DNA of 5,414 nt from an uncultured Gallionellaceae bacterium. GTDB lineage: Bacteria; Pseudomonadota; Gammaproteobacteria; Burkholderiales; Sulfuricellaceae. Shown one piece after another: positions 1-5,414 of the stretch; position 1 is the first letter of the stretch; every line of letters starts with the position of its first letter. Location: positions 1-5,414 of the forward strand of contig CALMWM010000373.1 in assembly GCA_937873435.1 (NCBI GenBank), read 5' to 3'. The notes below the pieces were generated by a model. The model was not told the origin of the DNA. It was given only the letters and a program-made list of their open reading frames with translations, and searched no databases. A program made the translations under genes and the position numbers.

Positions 1-1317
1 ACGATTGAGGCGGTTGAGACAGGCCTTGATGGCGGCGGCGCGGGCATAAGTGGGCTTCTGCTCTGCCCGGCAGCGCTGCACCGCCAGATTGAGCAGGGGC
101 ACCGGGTAGGGCCGGTCTTCCAGGATGGCGCGCATGATTTCACCGCCCAGGTTGGGCGGAATGTTGTCGGCCTTGTTGAGCAGGGCGATCCCGGTCAGCA
201 GCCGGAACAGCGACAGGTGTTCCGGCTCGTAATCGGCGTGGGCAATTGCGATGTCGTCGAAGTGGCGCTGGATGCGTTTGGCGAGTTCGAGCGCCGTAGC
301 TGTTTCCCAGAACCGGATGGCGATGCGCGCGGCGTTGGGGGCGAGGCCGAGGACATGGAAACGGGTCTGGGTACTGCCTACGGCAAACTTGCCAGATTGC
401 ACCGCCGAGTAAAGTGCCCGCAGCGCATCCGCGCCCCGGTCGGGGTCATCGCGCATGACCTCGCCGAACAGGTTTTCCAGTTCGTGTGCCTCTTCCGCCC
501 AGAATACGGTCGAGGTGTCACCGACCTGCATGCGCTGGCGCGAGTCCCGCGCCAGCAGATGATTGAGTGCGGTGGTGTATGCAAACGCGGCGGGCTTGCC
601 CAGGGGCGCATTGGCACCCTGGTTTTTGCCGTAGGAATTGAAGGCATCCAGGTTGAAGGACACGATGTTGGCGCCGGACGTCTGCGCGCCCCACACGCCC
701 TTGATGGCGGGATGCAGGCGTTCGATGGCCGCCACCTTGCCACTCACCAGGCAGATGCCGTTGGGTTTTTCGTCCCCGCCCGTGGTTGCGGTGCTTGCCA
801 CCACGGCGGGGCGTTGACATACCAGTTCCAGGTCGCCATGCAGACGGAAGGACATGACCGGGTTGGCGGCGAGTATGTCCGGCCAAGCCGCCATCGTTTC
901 CAACCGTTCCATGGCGGGCGCATCGAGAAAGGCAAGCACCGCCTGGATGCCGGCATCGCCTTGCGCCGCCTCGGGCAAGGCCTCGATGCGGGTGTGGAAG
1001 GCAGCCTGCTGTTCCGCCACTCGCTCCGGTTTGCCGCGCATGTCCAGGCCGAGGACGTATTCCGCCGTGTCCCAAAGCAGGTTGGCCGCCACCCCTGAGG
1101 TCTTCTTGACGCCTTGCGGCACCAGGAAGCGTTGGCCGATCTTTTTCTTGCCCTCGCCGGAACGGGTGTCGGTAAGGTTGATCAGCCGGCCTTCGGCGTC
1201 GATTTCCAGGATGAAGGGGATTTCCTTTTCCTCCAGTCCGAAGGCGGGAAGCCGGTTTATCGGCTCGGAATCGGCCTGCTTGCGCCGGTAATAGTCGTTC
1301 AAGGCTTGCAGAATCAT
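1..1317 (-). CDS. cas8c: Cas8c (Csd1), type I-C Cascade large subunit, partial (3' end off the left edge)
   Basis: Large subunit of the type I-C Cascade complex; in this family it recognises the PAM on invading DNA and helps open the R-loop, with Cas5c, Cas7c and Cas11c. The frame is open from the ATG at 1317 to the left edge, giving 439 residues of a family usually about 570-610 long, so roughly the last quarter is missing. Csd1-like signatures I see are FLVPQGVKKTSGVAANLLWD near residues 64-83, the block GVWGAQTSGANIVSFN at 207-222 followed by SYGKNQGANAPLG at 228-240, AFAYTTALNHLL at 244-255, and FHVLGLAPNAARIAIRFW at 320-337. The start is set by a perfect AGGAGGT six bases upstream, and the ATG overlaps the cas5c TGA as ATGA, which suggests translational coupling. 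I see no frameshift. The missing C-terminal region normally also encodes the small subunit Cas11c from an internal start. Family assignment is from remembered motif similarity, but it is strong given the position after cas5c. Confidence 0.95.
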   Translation of the reverse strand, partial: MILQALNDYYRRKQADSEPINRLPAFGLEEKEIPFILEIDAEGRLINLTDTRSGEGKKKIGQRFLVPQGVKKTSGVAANLLWDTAEYVLGLDMRGKPERVAEQQAAFHTRIEALPEAAQGDAGIQAVLAFLDAPAMERLETMAAWPDILAANPVMSFRLHGDLELVCQRPAVVASTATTGGDEKPNGICLVSGKVAAIERLHPAIKGVWGAQTSGANIVSFNLDAFNSYGKNQGANAPLGKPAAFAYTTALNHLLARDSRQRMQVGDTSTVFWAEEAHELENLFGEVMRDDPDRGADALRALYSAVQSGKFAVGSTQTRFHVLGLAPNAARIAIRFWETATALELAKRIQRHFDDIAIAHADYEPEHLSLFRLLTGIALLNKADNIPPNLGGEIMRAILEDRPYPVPLLNLAVQRCRAEQKPTYARAAAIKACLNRLNR

Positions 1318-1979
1318 CCCCGTACCTCCTCGCTGTCCCAGGCCGGCACCGCGACCACGCCGTTTTTCAACTGGGCGCGGAAAAAGCGGGGTTGCGGGCC
1401 GTTGGTCTTGGCGAAGTCCAGATCGTGCAGCATGAAGCCCAGGTCGCGCGTCTCGGCGACGGGGGCCGGTTCGGCAGCGGGGTCGGCGACCAGACGGAAG
1501 GCGGCGGCGAATTCGCGGCAACCCAGATAGGGCTGGTTCACACATTGCCCCTTGCTGGCGCGGCGCTCGAACATTTCCTGGTATTTCATCGGCGAGGCGT
1601 CCGGGTCGGCGGCACGTTTGAATTCCAGGTCGGCGTGGACACGGTAGGAAACATCGCGCAGGAACAGACCGGCGCGCTGCTGACGGTCGTCCTCGATGTA
1701 GAGCGCCAGATCGCCGGTGCCATTTTTCATCGCGGTTTCCACGTTGCGGGTGGAAACGACCGAAGCCACTTCGTTGCGGCGCAGGTTGATCCAGCGGATC
1801 GGCTTGAGCACTTCAATCTTGCGGACGTGCCAGCGGATGGCTGGCTTCCAAAGAATGGCTTCGAAGCAGGCCCGCGCGGCGGAAGGCGTCATCACGTCGT
1901 AGCTGACGCGCTCGACCTTCATTTCCGGACGGGTGAAGCAGGCCCAGGGGCCGGAGAGTTCAAGGCAATAGGTTTTCAT
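1314..1979 (-). CDS. cas5c: Cas5c (Cas5d), type I-C crRNA-processing and 5'-handle binding subunit
   Basis: In type I-C there is no Cas6; Cas5c is the RAMP endoribonuclease that cuts the CRISPR transcript and stays on the 5' handle as part of Cascade. The protein is 221 residues, normal for the family. Visible Cas5c features are the N-terminal strand with GPWACFTRPEMKVERVSYDV (residues 10-29), then TPSAARACFEAILWKPAIRW (31-50), IEVLKPIRWINLRRNE (55-70), LFLRDVSYRVHADLEF (105-120) and the strongly typical KGQCVNQPYLGCREFAAAF (143-161). Against the Bacillus halodurans enzyme as I remember it, the catalytic Tyr46, Lys116 and His117 positions look like Leu43, His115 and Asp117 here, so the active site may differ. 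The ATG at 1979 follows AAGGGAGA by a few bases and lies 9 bases after the cas3 stop; its TGA overlaps the cas8c start. It is clearly part of one transcription unit with both neighbours. Confidence 0.96.
   Translation of the reverse strand: MKTYCLELSGPWACFTRPEMKVERVSYDVMTPSAARACFEAILWKPAIRWHVRKIEVLKPIRWINLRRNEVASVVSTRNVETAMKNGTGDLALYIEDDRQQRAGLFLRDVSYRVHADLEFKRAADPDASPMKYQEMFERRASKGQCVNQPYLGCREFAAAFRLVADPAAEPAPVAETRDLGFMLHDLDFAKTNGPQPRFFRAQLKNGVVAVPAWDSEEVRG
1324..1330 (-). promoter_or_regulatory. Shine-Dalgarno site of cas8c, inside the end of cas5c
   Basis: On the minus strand this reads AGGAGGT, a perfect anti-16S match, six bases before the cas8c ATG at 1317. It lies within the last codons of cas5c (encoding Glu-Glu-Val). 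Together with the ATGA start-stop overlap it fixes the cas8c start and points to coupled translation. Confidence 0.85.
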
Positions 1980-1982
1980 TGG

Positions 1983-1990
1983 TCTCCCTT
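1983..1990 (-). promoter_or_regulatory. Shine-Dalgarno site of cas5c, overlapping the cas3 stop codon
   Basis: The minus strand reads AAGGGAGA directly before the cas5c ATG at 1979, and its first two bases are the last two of the cas3 TAA. The overlap suggests that ribosomes ending cas3 can reinitiate on cas5c. Confidence 0.7.
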
Positions 1991-4226
1991 ACACGATGGT
2001 GCTTGTTGGCTTGGGCGGCATGCCGTCCGGGTTCAATCCGAGGATGGGGTCATATAGCCAGTCGCTCACCTGAACGTACAGGCCCGGTATCGCTTCGACG
2101 ATGTCGCTCTGCGCCAGCAGGGCCATAGCCACGCGGCGATGGATGTTCACCGTATAGCGCTGGAGCTTGCGCATCAGCCAGCGTTGCGGGCCATCCTTGC
2201 GTAGTACGTTGATCCACTTTTCGGCTTCGCTGTCCGCGCCCTGGTAGAACACGATGACAGGAACGTTGTCTTCGTCGCGAATCAGGCGGAATCGCTCGGC
2301 GGCGCTGCGGAAATTGACAGCCAGGGTCTGGCCGTCGACCTTGAGCAAATCGGCTATGTGCTGTTCGTCCAGGTCGCAGGCGTGGTAGAGGCGCTCGAAA
2401 TAGCGGGCGAACAGGGCGCGATCCATCGGGTTACCGGTCACGCCATGTAGCACGTCGCGGCAGGCGTCCTCGCCTTTGCGCAGTAGGCCGGGTGGCGCGG
2501 GTTTGGGCGCGATGAATACGACGACTTCACCGCGTTCCTGCGTGCCTTCGCGATTGCAGCGCCCGGCGGCCTGGGCGATGGAGTCCAGGCCGGCCAAGGC
2601 GCGGTAGACCACGGGGAAGTCCAGGTCGACGCCGGCTTCGACCAGTTGGGTGCTGACGACGCGGGTGGGTTCACCGGCCTTCAGCCGTGCCTTGATGTCA
2701 CGGATGACCTTGGAACGATGTGCGCCGCACATCAGCGCGGACAGATGCAGCGTGCCTTCCGGCATGCGTTGCCAGAGTTCACGGGCGTCGTTGCGGCGGT
2801 TGACGATGGCGAGCGCGGAGTCGTGTCTGGCGAGGTCTTGCGCCAGCGTGTCCCAATCGGTCGGGGTGTGCCAGTTCGCGGGCAGGCGCACATTGACCCG
2901 TTCCAGCTTGCGGTAGAGATCGTCGGGATCGGCGACGATCTCGCGCACGTATTTTAGGCCGTGCAGGTTTTGTCTGGCGTCGAAGTACTCGCGCGTGCTC
3001 AGGGCCGGCTGGGTGGCGGTGGAGAGCACCACGGTCACGCCGTAATGCCGTGTAAGCAGGTTGAGCACGTCGAGGATGGGCTGTAGGAATTCAGCCGGCA
3101 GCAATTGCGCTTCATCGAGCACGACGATGCTGTCGACGATGTTGTGCAGTTTGCGGCAGCGCGAGGTCTTCGCGGCGAACAGCGACTCGAAGAATTGCAC
3201 GTTGGTAGTGACGACGATGGGCGCGTCCCAGTTCTCGCAGGCCAGGCGGCTTTGGCTGTTTTCCCGGTCGGGTTCGACCTCGGCGTTGCTGTGGTGCTCG
3301 ATCACGGACTCACCGAAGATAATGCGGAAGATGTCGGCGGTCTGCTCGATGATGCTGGTGTAGGGGATAACGTATATGACCCGGCGCTTGTCGTGTTTCG
3401 CCGCGTGTTCGAGGGCGAAGGCCATGCTCGACAGGGTTTTGCCGCCGCCGGTCGGCACCGTCAGGGAAAACAGGCCGGGGGCTTCGAGGGCTTTGGACCG
3501 GCATTGCTCCAGGATTTTGGCGCGCAGTCGGTTGACCGGGGTAGGTGGTGCCTTTGCGGTAAGTGCCGCCATGTGAAGGTCGAATTGCCCGAGCAATGTC
3601 GTGATGTTCGGCCAGGTGCCTCGCTGGGAGAATTTGTCCGGGTCCATGTAGGCCTCGGTGTCGAGAAAGTCGGCATCGACCAGACAGGAAAACAGCATGC
3701 GCACCCAGAGGGCGAAGCCTTCGCTGCCGCCGGGCACGGATTTCAGATCGGTTTGGAATTCACCGTGGTCGAGAATGTCAGCCGGGGGTTTGGCGGCCAT
3801 GGCTTCTTCGAGTTCGGCGCGGCTGTCGCTTTGTTGCAGGCGTTCGTTCAAGCCGTTGTGCCAGTCGGACAAGCCGGCATGGTGGCCGGCGATCAGATAG
3901 GCCAGTACGCGCCCCAAGACTCCGAAACGATCACAGGCCAACAGCGCCCCTGCCGTGGAGTGGGGCGCTTTGCCCGCTTCACCGGTGATATGCGCGTCGG
4001 CCTCGTAGCCGCTGACCCGGCGGATATAGTTCTGAAAGCGTTGCCGGTATTTGCCGAGGTCGTGCCACCGACCGGCCAGACGCGCCCAGTCCGCGCCGAA
4101 CTTCTCGGCGAAGAGGGCGGCAAGCTGGGTAACACCGGCCAAGTGTTCGGCTAAATCGTGAGGATCCCGCCAGTTGCCACTGCCGTCCTTTGCCGCATGG
4201 GCAATGGGTTGATTCCCCGTTGACAT
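1989..4226 (-). CDS. cas3: Cas3, HD nuclease-helicase of a type I-C CRISPR-Cas system
   Basis: Single-strand nuclease and 3'-5' translocase recruited by target-bound Cascade to degrade invading DNA. With the ATG at 4226 it has 745 residues, normal for I-C Cas3. The N-terminal HD domain (about 20-200) shows His28, His55-Asp56 with Lys59, His89, His115-His116 and a LVDADFLDTE segment at 182-191. The helicase core shows motif I TVPTGGGKT (256-264), motif II DEAQ (371-374), motif III STAT (402-405), a motif V region STQLVEAGVDLDFP (525-538) and motif VI QAAGRCNR (552-559); the Cas3 C-terminal region follows from about 600. All catalytic motifs look intact, so an active enzyme is expected. A longer start at 4277 would add 17 residues and run into the upstream gene; I prefer 4226 because GGGGAGA stands four bases before it. 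It begins 28 bases after the HIRAN gene and ends 9 bases before cas5c. Confidence 0.97.
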   Translation of the reverse strand: MSTGNQPIAHAAKDGSGNWRDPHDLAEHLAGVTQLAALFAEKFGADWARLAGRWHDLGKYRQRFQNYIRRVSGYEADAHITGEAGKAPHSTAGALLACDRFGVLGRVLAYLIAGHHAGLSDWHNGLNERLQQSDSRAELEEAMAAKPPADILDHGEFQTDLKSVPGGSEGFALWVRMLFSCLVDADFLDTEAYMDPDKFSQRGTWPNITTLLGQFDLHMAALTAKAPPTPVNRLRAKILEQCRSKALEAPGLFSLTVPTGGGKTLSSMAFALEHAAKHDKRRVIYVIPYTSIIEQTADIFRIIFGESVIEHHSNAEVEPDRENSQSRLACENWDAPIVVTTNVQFFESLFAAKTSRCRKLHNIVDSIVVLDEAQLLPAEFLQPILDVLNLLTRHYGVTVVLSTATQPALSTREYFDARQNLHGLKYVREIVADPDDLYRKLERVNVRLPANWHTPTDWDTLAQDLARHDSALAIVNRRNDARELWQRMPEGTLHLSALMCGAHRSKVIRDIKARLKAGEPTRVVSTQLVEAGVDLDFPVVYRALAGLDSIAQAAGRCNREGTQERGEVVVFIAPKPAPPGLLRKGEDACRDVLHGVTGNPMDRALFARYFERLYHACDLDEQHIADLLKVDGQTLAVNFRSAAERFRLIRDEDNVPVIVFYQGADSEAEKWINVLRKDGPQRWLMRKLQRYTVNIHRRVAMALLAQSDIVEAIPGLYVQVSDWLYDPILGLNPDGMPPKPTSTIV

Positions 4227-4230
4227 TATG

Positions 4231-4237
4231 TCTCCCC
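4231..4237 (-). promoter_or_regulatory. Shine-Dalgarno site that sets the cas3 start at 4226
   Basis: The minus strand reads GGGGAGA, then CATA, then the ATG at 4226. This spacing suits initiation there. The in-frame ATG at 4277 lies inside the 3' end of the HIRAN gene. A run of eight A residues sits just upstream of the site and may help keep it unstructured. Confidence 0.75.
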
Positions 4238-4254
4238 GTTTTTTTTCTAGTCTC

Positions 4255-4644
4255 TCATCCCGCCAGCCAAACCTCAATCGCCATGCGCCGCCACGGATTG
4301 CCGTCCTTCTTCAACCTGCCGATCCTGGCTTCCAGCCACCTGCCCTGGTCGATCAGGCGGGCGGTGGTTTCGTTTTGTGCCTGGGGGATGTAGCCGAGTT
4401 GGCGGCCGTTCCAGTCGATGCGGATGGCGTTGGCATCGTGCGGGTTGTTCGCTTCGCGGACCAGTTGCAGGCTGTCGCCGACGGTGAGGTAGTGCCACAG
4501 TTCTTCGCCGTCGTGGTGCTGGAATCCGGCCAACTGGCATTGCTGGATCAGGCGGCGTGGCGCGGGGGCGGCCTGGGCAGCGACGGGGAGGGCGATGAGG
4601 CCGAGCAGCCTGGCCAGGGTGTGGAGGAAATCGCGGCGGGTCAT
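4255..4644 (-). CDS. Small HIRAN-domain protein with a predicted Tat signal peptide
   Basis: A 129-residue protein. The N terminus MTRRDFLHTLARL matches the twin-arginine consensus (Ser/Thr-Arg-Arg-x-Phe-Leu-Lys, with His in the Lys position), followed by a mildly hydrophobic stretch GLIALPVAAQA and an Ala-x-Ala cleavage site near residue 25. Residues about 36-115 look like a HIRAN domain: CQLAGFQHHDGEELWHYL, then GDSLQLVREANNPHDANAIR and the typical GRQLGYIPQAQNETTARLI. HIRAN domains are known as DNA-end binding modules in HLTF/Rad5-like helicases, and also occur as small stand-alone bacterial proteins of unknown role. The ATG at 4644 has TGGAG six bases upstream; an in-frame extension to 4938 runs antiparallel-free through the gap and WYL gene in another frame and is not credible. 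It ends 28 bases before cas3, so co-transcription is likely. Domain call fairly sure; biological role unknown. Confidence 0.87.
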   Translation of the reverse strand: MTRRDFLHTLARLLGLIALPVAAQAAPAPRRLIQQCQLAGFQHHDGEELWHYLTVGDSLQLVREANNPHDANAIRIDWNGRQLGYIPQAQNETTARLIDQGRWLEARIGRLKKDGNPWRRMAIEVWLAG

Positions 4645-4650
4645 GGAAAT

Positions 4651-4655
4651 CTCCA
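4651..4655 (-). promoter_or_regulatory. Shine-Dalgarno site that sets the HIRAN gene start at 4644
   Basis: The minus strand reads TGGAG, six bases before the ATG at 4644. It supports this start over an open in-frame extension reaching 4938, and it is this start that places the twin-arginine motif at the protein's N terminus. Confidence 0.6.
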
Positions 4656-4724
4656 GGTTCGGGTGGATGGTTTCCGTTCTACGCGCGGTGGTGCTCGAAA
4701 GCTGAGCCTGGGTTTTTCTGCTTT

Positions 4725-4762
4725 CTGGATTGCCGCGGTGGCTGCGCCACCTCGCAATGACG
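4725..4762. repeat. Intergenic palindromic repeat of the 'GGATTGC...GCAATGACG' type
   Basis: The plus strand begins with CTGGATTGCC and ends with CTCGCAATGACG. The outer arms ATTGC (4729-4733) and GCAAT (4754-4758) pair, and the inner arms GGTGGC (4737-4742) and GCCACC (4746-4751) pair around the loop TGC, giving an imperfect hairpin of about 11 base pairs. The ends resemble a REP-like element that I recall as widespread between genes in many proteobacteria and other environmental bacteria. It lies 10 bases past the WYL gene stop. No U-run follows on the minus strand, so it is not a standard intrinsic terminator, although it might slow polymerase or protect the 3' end of the transcript. Only one copy is in the window, so repetition itself is inferred. 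Confidence 0.6.
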
Positions 4763-4772
4763 TTGTCGCTGC

Positions 4773-5414
4773 CTATTCGTACTGTGCGGCGGCGGCCTTG
4801 AGGCGCAGGGCGATTTCTTTGCGCAACTCCGGCGGTGCGACGACTTCGACGTCGGGGCCGTACTTGAGTATGTCGAGGCTGAGTTCGCGCGGGTCGGCGT
4901 AGGGCAGGGCGCGTTCGAAACGGCCATCGGCGAGCCACTGGTCCTGCTGGTCCGGGTGCCAGCGTTCGTCGGCGATCCAGCGCGCGCGTTCGGCGGTGAA
5001 CCGGAGCACGGCGCGATGCGTGGCGCTGCCGCCGAAGATGCCGTAGGTGCTGCGGTAGTGGGCGTCGATCTCGGCGTCGGGGATGTCGCGGGCGGCTTGA
5101 GGCAAGGCCTTGGCCGCGCGGATGCGGTCGAGGGCGAAGTTGCGCAGGGCGTCGCGTTCATGGCACCAGGCGTCCAGGTACCAGTTGTCGCGGTAGTGGA
5201 CCAGGCGTTGCGGCGAGACGGTGCGTTCGGTGACGGCGTCGCGTTCGCGGCCGTGGTATTCGAGGCGCAGGCGTTGCCGCTGCGCGGTGGCGCCGGCGAC
5301 GGTCTGGAAGATGGGGGTGTCGGGCTGGCGCGCGGCCATGCGCAGGATGCGCAGCCGGCGGGCGAGTTCGCCGCGGCCCAGGTGTTCCTGGTCGAGCAGC
5401 TTGTCGATGCGGGC
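4773..5414 (-). CDS. WYL-domain transcriptional regulator, partial (5' end off the right edge)
   Basis: The last 213 residues of a predicted DNA-binding regulator. The frame stays open to the right edge; the first Met in it (ATG at 5339) is internal, because residues before it (HLGRGELARRLRILR) continue the family pattern. Full-length relatives are roughly 300-330 residues with an N-terminal winged helix, which is missing here. The WYL domain is plain: GRERDAVTERTVSPQRLVHY, then RDNWYLDAWCHERDALRNFALDRI, containing the literal Trp-Tyr-Leu motif and the Arg/Asp positions of the predicted ligand pocket. The C-terminal WCX-like extension (about HRAVLRFTAERARWIADERW to LDILKYGPDVEVVAPPELRK) follows and the protein ends in AAAAQYE. 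WYL proteins bind nucleic acid or nucleotide ligands and control several defence loci. It stands upstream of, and in the same orientation as, the HIRAN and cas genes, so it may regulate them; that link is inferred. Confidence 0.92.
   Translation of the reverse strand, partial: ARIDKLLDQEHLGRGELARRLRILRMAARQPDTPIFQTVAGATAQRQRLRLEYHGRERDAVTERTVSPQRLVHYRDNWYLDAWCHERDALRNFALDRIRAAKALPQAARDIPDAEIDAHYRSTYGIFGGSATHRAVLRFTAERARWIADERWHPDQQDQWLADGRFERALPYADPRELSLDILKYGPDVEVVAPPELRKEIALRLKAAAAQYE

Noticed and set aside
217..1098. A 293-codon plus-strand open frame opposite cas8c, and a similar 221-codon one at 1392-2057 opposite cas5c.
   Set aside because: Both are shadows of strongly supported minus-strand cas genes, with low-complexity, domain-free translations.
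3105..4154. A 349-codon plus-strand open frame opposite cas3.
   Set aside because: It is antisense to the HD and helicase core of cas3, its translation has no recognisable domain and is rich in Gly/Val/Phe as expected of a mirror frame in GC-rich DNA.
4239..4246. A run of eight T on the plus strand as a terminator.
   Set aside because: No stem-loop precedes it, and no plus-strand gene reads toward it.
4227..4277. Cas3 starting at 4277.
   Set aside because: It would overlap the HIRAN gene by 23 bases and add a charged leader unlike Cas3; the Shine-Dalgarno site at 4231-4237 supports 4226.
4725..4762. An intrinsic terminator for the WYL gene.
   Set aside because: The hairpin is real, but the minus strand after it is A-rich with no U-run.
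4645..4772. A sigma-70 promoter for the HIRAN-cas3 unit, for example TAGAAC on the minus strand near 4676-4681.
   Set aside because: No convincing -35 box at the right spacing; the promoter may be here, but the sequence does not show it.
4255..4938. A longer start for the HIRAN gene, adding about 98 residues.
   Set aside because: The added part is Arg/Pro-rich and runs out of frame through the end of the WYL gene and the hairpin repeat. The start at 4644 has a ribosome site and puts a signal peptide at the N terminus.
1..5414. CRISPR repeats, tRNA genes or insertion-sequence ends.
   Set aside because: No spaced direct repeats, cloverleaf-like sequence or transposase was seen on either strand; nearly all of the window is taken up by the five minus-strand genes.

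Overview
The window is GC-rich bacterial DNA with all supported genes on the minus strand. It reads, in the direction of transcription, from the right edge to the left edge. GC-rich codon use, Shine-Dalgarno sites close to AGGAGG, a Tat-type signal peptide and an intergenic hairpin repeat of the 'GGATTGC...GCAATGACG' kind suggest a proteobacterium, most likely beta or gamma. The genus cannot be fixed from the sequence alone.

Layout in transcription order: (1) 5414-4773, the C-terminal two thirds of a WYL-domain transcriptional regulator, cut by the right edge. (2) 4772-4645, a 128-bp gap holding a hairpin repeat at about 4725-4762. (3) 4644-4255, a small HIRAN-domain protein with an apparent twin-arginine signal peptide. 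(4) 4226-1989, cas3, an HD nuclease-helicase with all key motifs intact. (5) 1979-1314, cas5c. (6) 1317 to the left edge, the first 439 residues of cas8c (csd1), which overlaps cas5c by four bases and is cut by the left edge.

Genes 4 to 6 are the interference half of a type I-C CRISPR-Cas locus in its usual order, cas3-cas5-cas8c. In this subtype cas7, cas4, cas1, cas2 and the repeat array normally follow and would lie beyond the left edge. No CRISPR array is visible here. Cas5c would process and cap the crRNA, Cas8c is the large Cascade subunit that recognises the PAM, and Cas3 degrades the target. The small subunit Cas11c is normally made from an internal start late in cas8c, and that start is expected at or just past the left edge.

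The less routine part is upstream. A HIRAN gene ends only 28 bases before cas3, so the two are probably co-transcribed, and a WYL regulator lies just before it. WYL proteins are known to regulate some CRISPR and other defence loci, so control of this operon by the WYL protein is a reasonable inference. A HIRAN domain, normally a DNA-end binding module, behind an export signal is unexpected. Cas5c also seems to lack the residues reported as catalytic in the Bacillus halodurans enzyme. No clearly new system is visible; the locus is a conventional I-C operon with two interesting neighbours.
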